From assembly GCF_003675875.1 (NCBI RefSeq), contig NZ_RCDI01000001.1:930001-994000 (forward strand): a DNA stretch of 64,000 nucleotides. The letters are read 5' to 3'. The translations under genes were made by a program, and so were the position numbers. Within the stretch, counting starts at the first letter, position 1. Every line of letters begins with the position of its first letter. Below, in pieces: positions 59,891 through 64,000 of the stretch. Under the pieces are notes generated by a model. It had not been told where the DNA came from. It made no database searches and saw nothing but the letters and a program-made list of their open reading frames with translations. Source of the DNA: Halostella limicola (GTDB taxonomy: Archaea > Halobacteriota > Halobacteria > Halobacteriales > Natronoarchaeaceae).

Positions 59891-62002
59891 TCAGAGCTTC
59901 CCAGCGTCCATCGCCTGCTCGTTCCGCCGTCGGGCCTGCGCGACTCGGCGGTCGACGGCGTTCGCGACCGGGTCCGGAACGTCGTCGGCCGCGTCCGACA
60001 GCCGCTCCGCCGCCCGGTCGAGGCGGTCACGGACCGCTTCGAGGCGGTCGTCCGCGCCGTTTTCGTCGCCCGCGTCCGCCCGCTCGGCGGCGCGCGCCGC
60101 GGCGTCCCCGACCGCTTCGAGCGCCCGCGCCAGTCCGCGGACGTTGCTCCCGTCCCCGCCGTCGCCGTCGTCGTCTCCGCCGTCACCGTCCGCCTCCGCC
60201 CTGACCCGCGCGGCCGTCTCCGTCGCCACCGACGCGAGGTATTCCGCGAGCGAAGCCTTCCCCGTCCGCGGGCGGTCGACGGTCGCGACGGCCCCCTCGT
60301 TCCCGTCTCCGCCGTCCCCGTCCGGGTCGGGATTGACGCGGAACGCGCCCACCTCGCCGTCGGCGTCGCGTACTTCCGTCGTGTACGCGCCGCCGCGGTG
60401 GACGTAGACGGCGTCGGGATCGGAGAGCGGCGCGTCGTAGAGCCGCCCTGCGAAGTCGTCCTCGACGGCGAGCGCTTCGAGGTCGTCGTCGGTCCCGTCG
60501 GGATCGACCCGGAGCTTCACCGCGTCCTCGCGGGGCGCGAGCGGTATCTCGCCGTCGACGCCCGCCACGGTCGGCGCGGCGTCGCCGCTCACCGAGACTC
60601 GCTCGCTGTGGGGTGCGACCCCCGCGCCGTTGACCGTCAGGCGGTGCTCGCCGGGGGGGACGTCTTGCGCGACCGCGACGCCGCCGAACGTCGGGACCGC
60701 CGTCGGCTCGCTCTCCAGCAGGACGACCGACTCGACACCGAGGTCGGTCGTGATCAGCCCCTCGCCGTCGGGCGCGTCGGCGCTCTCGGCGAGCCTGGAG
60801 ACGGCCGCGACGACTCGCCCCACCGAGTCCGGGGGCGCGACGGCGTCGTAGCGCTCGGCGAGCGCCGACCGGTGGGACGGGTCGGAGATGTCCGCGGCCG
60901 GGTTCTCGTAGCGGGGCTGCTCCCAGGGCACGCCCGTCGCGGTGATGTGCCCGGCGATGCGGTCCTCCGCGAACTCCGGCACGTCGAACTCGAAGGAGAG
61001 CTGCGGCCCCTCGAACGCGTCGACGTGCTCCAGGTCGGCGGCGGGTTCGAGGGCGTAGGTCACGTCGGCGGTCGACTCGCGCTCGGACCCGAAGACGACG
61101 CCGGTCTCGCGCCGCGGCAGGTCGTCCGGCGGCGACGCGAGGTCGCCGTAGGACCGCACCGTCAGGTCGCTCGGGATCAGATCGGACCGGTCGACCGACG
61201 GGAGGCGCTCGTGCTCGTAGAGCGGTGCCCCGTCGAGTTCGGGGACGACGAAGGGGAGCCGCGACCCCTCGTCCCGCGGCAGACCGTACGCGAGCGGCCA
61301 CTCGCCGACCGCCTCGACGCCCTCCAGCGCGCGGTTCGTCACGTCCGGGAACGTGCCGTCGAGCGAGAACCGCTGGAAGCTGTCGCGGTTGGCGTTGACC
61401 GAGAGGCCGCTGGAGTGCGACCCGAGTTCGGGCAGGACGCGCGGGATAGCGTCCGGCTCCGGGTCAAGGAACTCGTTGTTCGGGACGTTCCGGGAGTGGG
61501 CGCTGGCGACGAAAAGCACCGGCTCGTCCGCCTCGACGTCGACGAACACGTGGACCACCTCCCAGTCGTGCCAGTGGAAGTTCGTCGTGAACTGGTCGAA
61601 GACGGAGTAGAACCAGAACTGCACGACCGCGAGCGGCGACTCCTCGTACCGGACGGCGCTGTAGAACGCCGTCGGGGCTGGCGGAGCCCCGTCGGACTCG
61701 AACCTGCGCGTGTAGCCATCGAGCGCGTCGAACCCGTCGACGACCGTCCGGTCGCCGTCGTCGCTGACATACGGGCGCGGGTCGGTCGGGAACCACGGCT
61801 CCGCTTCGTCGAAGTACAACGTCGGCGCGAACCGCTCGGCGAGTTCGCGGGCCCGCTCGTCGTCGACGCCCTCCGTCGGCGCGTCCTCCCCGCCGTCGAG
61901 GAACCGCGCGCCGGCGAACCCGCCCGCGCCGACGACGCCCGCGCCGCCGGCGAGTTTCAGCAGGTCCCGCCGGGAGAAGCGGGCGGCATCGGGGTCTGCC
62001 AT
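59891..62002 (-). CDS. Tat-exported protein with an HDWE motif (Vps62/NLP-like)
   Basis: A 703-residue exported protein. It has a Tat motif (FSRRDLLKLAG, Arg 11-12) followed by a hydrophobic stretch. The domain at about 55-175 has RFAPTLYFDEAEPWFPTDPR and FHWHDWEVVHVFVD (around 141-147). The HDWE core recalls the GHRHDWE heptapeptide of NLP/NPP1 proteins, and the opening segment recalls Vps62-like (DUF946) proteins. A middle beta-rich part (to about 590) and an Ala/Asp/Arg-rich helical tail (590-700) follow. No biochemical function is known. The ATG at 62002 fits the Tat motif; a TTG start further upstream is not convincing. Confidence 0.82.
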   Translation of the reverse strand: MADPDAARFSRRDLLKLAGGAGVVGAGGFAGARFLDGGEDAPTEGVDDERARELAERFAPTLYFDEAEPWFPTDPRPYVSDDGDRTVVDGFDALDGYTRRFESDGAPPAPTAFYSAVRYEESPLAVVQFWFYSVFDQFTTNFHWHDWEVVHVFVDVEADEPVLFVASAHSRNVPNNEFLDPEPDAIPRVLPELGSHSSGLSVNANRDSFQRFSLDGTFPDVTNRALEGVEAVGEWPLAYGLPRDEGSRLPFVVPELDGAPLYEHERLPSVDRSDLIPSDLTVRSYGDLASPPDDLPRRETGVVFGSERESTADVTYALEPAADLEHVDAFEGPQLSFEFDVPEFAEDRIAGHITATGVPWEQPRYENPAADISDPSHRSALAERYDAVAPPDSVGRVVAAVSRLAESADAPDGEGLITTDLGVESVVLLESEPTAVPTFGGVAVAQDVPPGEHRLTVNGAGVAPHSERVSVSGDAAPTVAGVDGEIPLAPREDAVKLRVDPDGTDDDLEALAVEDDFAGRLYDAPLSDPDAVYVHRGGAYTTEVRDADGEVGAFRVNPDPDGDGGDGNEGAVATVDRPRTGKASLAEYLASVATETAARVRAEADGDGGDDDGDGGDGSNVRGLARALEAVGDAAARAAERADAGDENGADDRLEAVRDRLDRAAERLSDAADDVPDPVANAVDRRVAQARRRNEQAMDAGKL

Positions 62003-62224
62003 CGTTACCGGTCCTCCAGAGCGCCCGCGGAACGCTTCGGCGGGACGCGGGCGAGCCGATCCGTCGTGGAACGCGCGAAGCGACCGGGCGGGCGACCCGA
62101 GCGCGCCGCTCCGCCCTGCGTGCGTATCATACCGCGACAAATTACCGCCGAGGGATAGGTCTTCCGGCAGCGTGTTCGACGGCGCGTTCCGGCACCGCGT
62201 GACGACCGGCCCGCTGCCGTCGCC

Positions 62225-62761
62225 TCAGAAGTGCCGGTCGATCTGCCGCCGCGTTCGCAGTTCCGTCTCCGAGTTGTCGACGGTCACGTGGTCCATCGCG
62301 AGCGGGTCGAACTGTTCGCGGATCTGCCTGTGCACCTCGAAGTCGGCGTCGCTCTCGCCGCCCTCCCGCGCCTCGATGCGCTCGCGGACCACCGACTCCT
62401 CGCACTCGACCTTCACCGACCGGAACTCCGCGCCGAGGTCGTCGGCCAGGTCTCGTGCGCGCTCGCGCATCTGCCGGTACTGGAACGTGCCGTCGAACAC
62501 GACGTCGTCGCCGCGGCGGATCGCGGCGCGGCCCCGGGAGAACAGTTCGTCGTACACGCGCTTCCGCTCCGCCTCCGTGTACTCGGGATCTGGAGCGACG
62601 TCCCGGCGGACGACGTCGGTCCGGACGAGGACGGCGTCGAGGCGGTCGACGATCGACTCGGAGACGGTCGTCTTCCCGACGCCCGGCGGGCCGCAGACGA
62701 CGACCAGCGTCGGGTGGTCGGCCGCCGTCTGCCCGGCGGCCGCCGACCCGGAGTCAGCCAT
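62225..62761 (-). CDS. P-loop kinase (AAA_33-type)
   Basis: A 178-residue nucleotide-binding protein. The P-loop is GPPGVGKTT (24-32). After it comes VLVRTDVVRRDVAPDPEYTE, typical of small-molecule kinases such as the AAA_33 family (chloramphenicol, gluconate or RNA-end kinases). The substrate is unknown. I used the ATG at 62761, which places the P-loop 24 residues in. Confidence 0.82.
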   Translation of the reverse strand: MADSGSAAAGQTAADHPTLVVVCGPPGVGKTTVSESIVDRLDAVLVRTDVVRRDVAPDPEYTEAERKRVYDELFSRGRAAIRRGDDVVFDGTFQYRQMRERARDLADDLGAEFRSVKVECEESVVRERIEAREGGESDADFEVHRQIREQFDPLAMDHVTVDNSETELRTRRQIDRHF

Positions 62762-62910
62762 CGGTCTCACCCGCGGTGCGCCCGTCAGCGACGCGTCCGG
62801 AACTCATTCGAGATGACGATCAGCCGGGTGGTACAAATTCCTGTCGGGACCGACCGGGGCGACGCTCGCCGGTCGCGATACCGGCGAGTTGCTCCGCTCA
62901 GCGGGCAAAA

Positions 62911-62950
62911 TGCGGGAGAAGTGGGCCGGCGCGAATGTCGAATCACGTCC
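62911..62950 (+). repeat. Duplicated tRNA-Pro 3' end (possible attachment-site scar)
   Basis: TGCGGGAGAAGTGGGCCGGC at 62911-62930, continuing through GCGAAT, recurs at 63069-63094 with one substitution. It covers the acceptor 3' strand and T-arm of tRNA-Pro plus 11 nt of flank. After one inserted G the match continues (TCGAATC). The copy lies 158 nt from the real tRNA on the same strand. Duplication of a tRNA 3' end next to the gene is a typical mark of past integrase-mediated insertion. Confidence 0.7.
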
Positions 62951-63079
62951 AGAGGGTCCTGCTCGGTCGCTTCGCTCGCTGTGCGGGCTACCTCTGGCCT
63001 ACTTCGAATTCGCTTGCCGCGATTTACCACGCATCGCAGACTCGTCGCTCCGCTCCTCGTCATTGCGATGCGGGAAAAG

Positions 63080-63152
63080 TGGGCCGGCGCGAATTCGAAT
63101 CGCGGTTACGGCCACCCGAAGGCCGAAGGATACCAAGCTACCCCACCGGCCC
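63080..63152 (-). tRNA. tRNA-Pro (anticodon CGG)
   Basis: A 73-nt tRNA on the minus strand. The acceptor stem GGGCCGG (63152-63146) pairs with CCGGCCC (63087-63081), followed by discriminator A. The anticodon loop TTCGGGT (63120-63114) holds CGG in the 34-36 position. The T-arm is CGCGA / TTCGAAT / TCGCG. There is no encoded CCA and no intron. The TATA element is at 63176-63184. Confidence 0.93.
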
Positions 63153-63175
63153 GCACTGAGAACAAGGGTGGGGTC

Positions 63176-63184
63176 GTTTTTAAC
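63176..63184 (-). promoter_or_regulatory. TATA box of the tRNA-Pro gene
   Basis: The minus strand reads GTTAAAAAC, 24-32 nt upstream of the tRNA 5' end at 63152. Confidence 0.6.
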
Positions 63185-63211
63185 GGTTGCGGAACGGTCG
63201 CCCCCTGCGGA

Positions 63212-63808
63212 TCAGTACCGCTCGAACCCGTCCGTGTCGAGGTAGTTGTGCGCCACGGTGATCGCGTGGTCGGCGTGGAGGCGCTCCGGGCCGAGGCGGA
63301 CGCGGCGGTCCGCGGCCTCGGCCAGCAGGTCGGCCTCCGCGTCAGCGAAGTCGTGGTGGTCCGAGAGGACGAACGCGGGGTCCTCGGGTGGGTCGACGTC
63401 CACGACGGGGTCGCCGTCTTCGTGGAGCTGCACGACGGTGCTCTCGCTCGCCACGTCCTTGATGACGGGTTCGACGCCGCGGCGGGTGAGCGACACGCCG
63501 GGGCTGGTCTCGACGGGCATGTGGCCGATGGCCTCCTCGCGCTCGTCGAGGGCGTTGCGGACGAGCGCCGCGGTGGAGCGCTCGTCGGGGTTGAGCCGTC
63601 GGATCTCGCTCCCCTCGAACGTGACGGTGAACTCGTCGGCGAGCACGAGGTGGGCGCGGACGTCCTCGCGGACGTCGTGCGAGAGGAAGAACGCGGAGTT
63701 GACGCAGCGACAGAGCACGTCGAGGCGGCCGGCGCCGCCGGCGATGTCGTCGAGCGAGAAGTCTGGCGTCGTCGGCGCGTCGTGGCCGATGATGACGAAC
63801 TGGCGCAT
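63212..63808 (-). CDS. trmY: tRNA pseudouridine-54 N1-methyltransferase TrmY
   Basis: A 198-residue SPOUT-fold methyltransferase that converts pseudouridine-54 of archaeal tRNA to N1-methylpseudouridine. It opens [21 protein letters not shown], the TrmY-type start. The C-terminal block [15 protein letters not shown] and [20 protein letters not shown] form the SAM-binding knot. The ATG at 63808 has ACGTATTGGAG (about 63829-63839, minus) as TATA candidate. It is divergent from pus10, whose product makes its substrate. Confidence 0.93.
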   Translation of the reverse strand: MRQFVIIGHDAPTTPDFSLDDIAGGAGRLDVLCRCVNSAFFLSHDVREDVRAHLVLADEFTVTFEGSEIRRLNPDERSTAALVRNALDEREEAIGHMPVETSPGVSLTRRGVEPVIKDVASESTVVQLHEDGDPVVDVDPPEDPAFVLSDHHDFADAEADLLAEAADRRVRLGPERLHADHAITVAHNYLDTDGFERY

Positions 63809-63885
63809 ACCGGAGCCTGCGCCGCCGCTCCAATACGTCCGTCGGAATGGCAAGGCAATTACCCGCCCCGCGTCTCTGTCCGGGT
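63809..63885. promoter_or_regulatory. Divergent promoter, trmY / pus10
   Basis: The plus-strand GGCAATTACCC (about 63853-63863) lies about 27 nt before the pus10 ATG. The minus-strand CGTATTGGA (63829-63838 region) serves trmY. Both genes appear leaderless. Confidence 0.5.
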
Positions 63886-64000
63886 ATGACCGTCATCGAG
63901 GACGCCCGCGCCGTCATCGACGCGGGGCCGGTCTGTGACTCCTGTCTCGGCCGCTGCTTCGCCGACCGGAGTTTCGGACTGACGAACGCGGAACGGGGGA
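63886..64000 (+). CDS. pus10: tRNA pseudouridine synthase Pus10, N-terminal fragment
   Basis: 38 residues are visible before the right edge: [20 protein letters not shown], then LGRCF and [13 protein letters not shown]. The zinc-type cysteine pair CDSC followed by a third Cys and the phrase [14 protein letters not shown] are typical of archaeal Pus10. Pus10 makes pseudouridine at tRNA positions 54 and 55. The remaining gene lies outside the window. Confidence 0.85.
   Translation, partial: MTVIEDARAVIDAGPVCDSCLGRCFADRSFGLTNAERG

Noticed and set aside
62889-63245. Frame with MREKWAGAN-type sequence across the tRNA-Pro region
   Set aside because: It reads through the tRNA and its duplicated end; such peptides are common false calls next to haloarchaeal tRNA genes.
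1-64000. CRISPR arrays, transposases, integrases, rRNA genes, replication origin
   Set aside because: I looked for spaced direct repeats, transposase or integrase motifs, rRNA-like stretches and orc1/cdc6-type genes and saw none.

Overview
The window is chromosomal DNA from an extremely halophilic archaeon (class Halobacteria). The evidence is the high G+C content with strong G/C bias at third codon positions, very acidic proteins, Tat-exported lipoproteins, many apparently leaderless genes with a TATA box about 27 nt before the start codon, and lineage markers: the CetZ tubulin, HTH-10/Bat regulators, a HalX response regulator, archaeosine enzymes, coenzyme F420 genes and m1-pseudouridine-54 enzymes. 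I cannot name the genus. I see no CRISPR array, transposase, rRNA or replication origin; the only traces of mobile DNA are a duplicated tRNA-Pro 3' end and one locally AT-richer patch.

Layout. 1-7.3 kb: a DUF488-like fragment, a ferredoxin, a small beta-sandwich-like protein, then a dppA-B-C-D-F oligopeptide ABC transporter operon on the minus strand. 7.5-13.4 kb: tRNA-Leu(UAA), a SAM methyltransferase, a TrkA/RCK protein flanked by two paralogous stand-alone Lrp ligand-binding domains, an orphan dehydrogenase E1-alpha, thymidylate kinase and an NDUFA9-like reductase. 13.6-18.6 kb: cetZ with an overlapping membrane-anchored partner, cofC, cofG and a solitary nuoH. 18.6-23 kb: a Bat-type regulator divergent from a cytochrome P450, a pentapeptide-repeat potassium channel, and an AT-richer stretch with a Tat-exported Asn/Val-rich protein. 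23-31.2 kb: cofH, a membrane/zinc-ribbon/TerB-like protein, purC, a zinc-finger protein, a citrate synthase homologue, purU, purS and purQ.

31.3-45.1 kb: a large PAS/GAF histidine kinase, the archaeosine radical-SAM enzyme RaSEA, a receiver-PAS-GAF-Bat regulator divergent from a four-gene cell-surface cluster (DUF1102/TasA-like subunit, Ser-His signal peptidase, second DUF1102-like subunit, DUF5305 membrane protein), VanZ, a tungsten aldehyde:ferredoxin oxidoreductase and a HalX regulator. 45.1-49.4 kb: a fructan island (GH68 fructosyltransferase, lipoprotein, and a GH32 enzyme fused to an amidotransferase-like domain). 49.4-64 kb: a MoaD-type ubiquitin-like protein with two Gly-Gly motifs linked by stop/start overlaps to two further reading frames, archaeosine synthase ArcS, an ABC exporter, TgtA, Nudix, a 40-residue zinc ribbon, an ABC-2 transporter, a Tat-exported HDWE-motif protein, a P-loop kinase, tRNA-Pro(CGG), TrmY and the start of Pus10.

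How the genes fit together. Three pathways recur: F420 synthesis (cofC, cofG, cofH), purine synthesis (purC, purU, purS, purQ) and tRNA modification (TgtA, ArcS and RaSEA for archaeosine-15; Pus10 and TrmY for m1-pseudouridine-54). The most system-like unit is the surface cluster at 38.2-41.7 kb, which has the gene logic of TasA/SipW or archaeal bundling-pilus loci and sits opposite a large sensory regulator across an inverted repeat.
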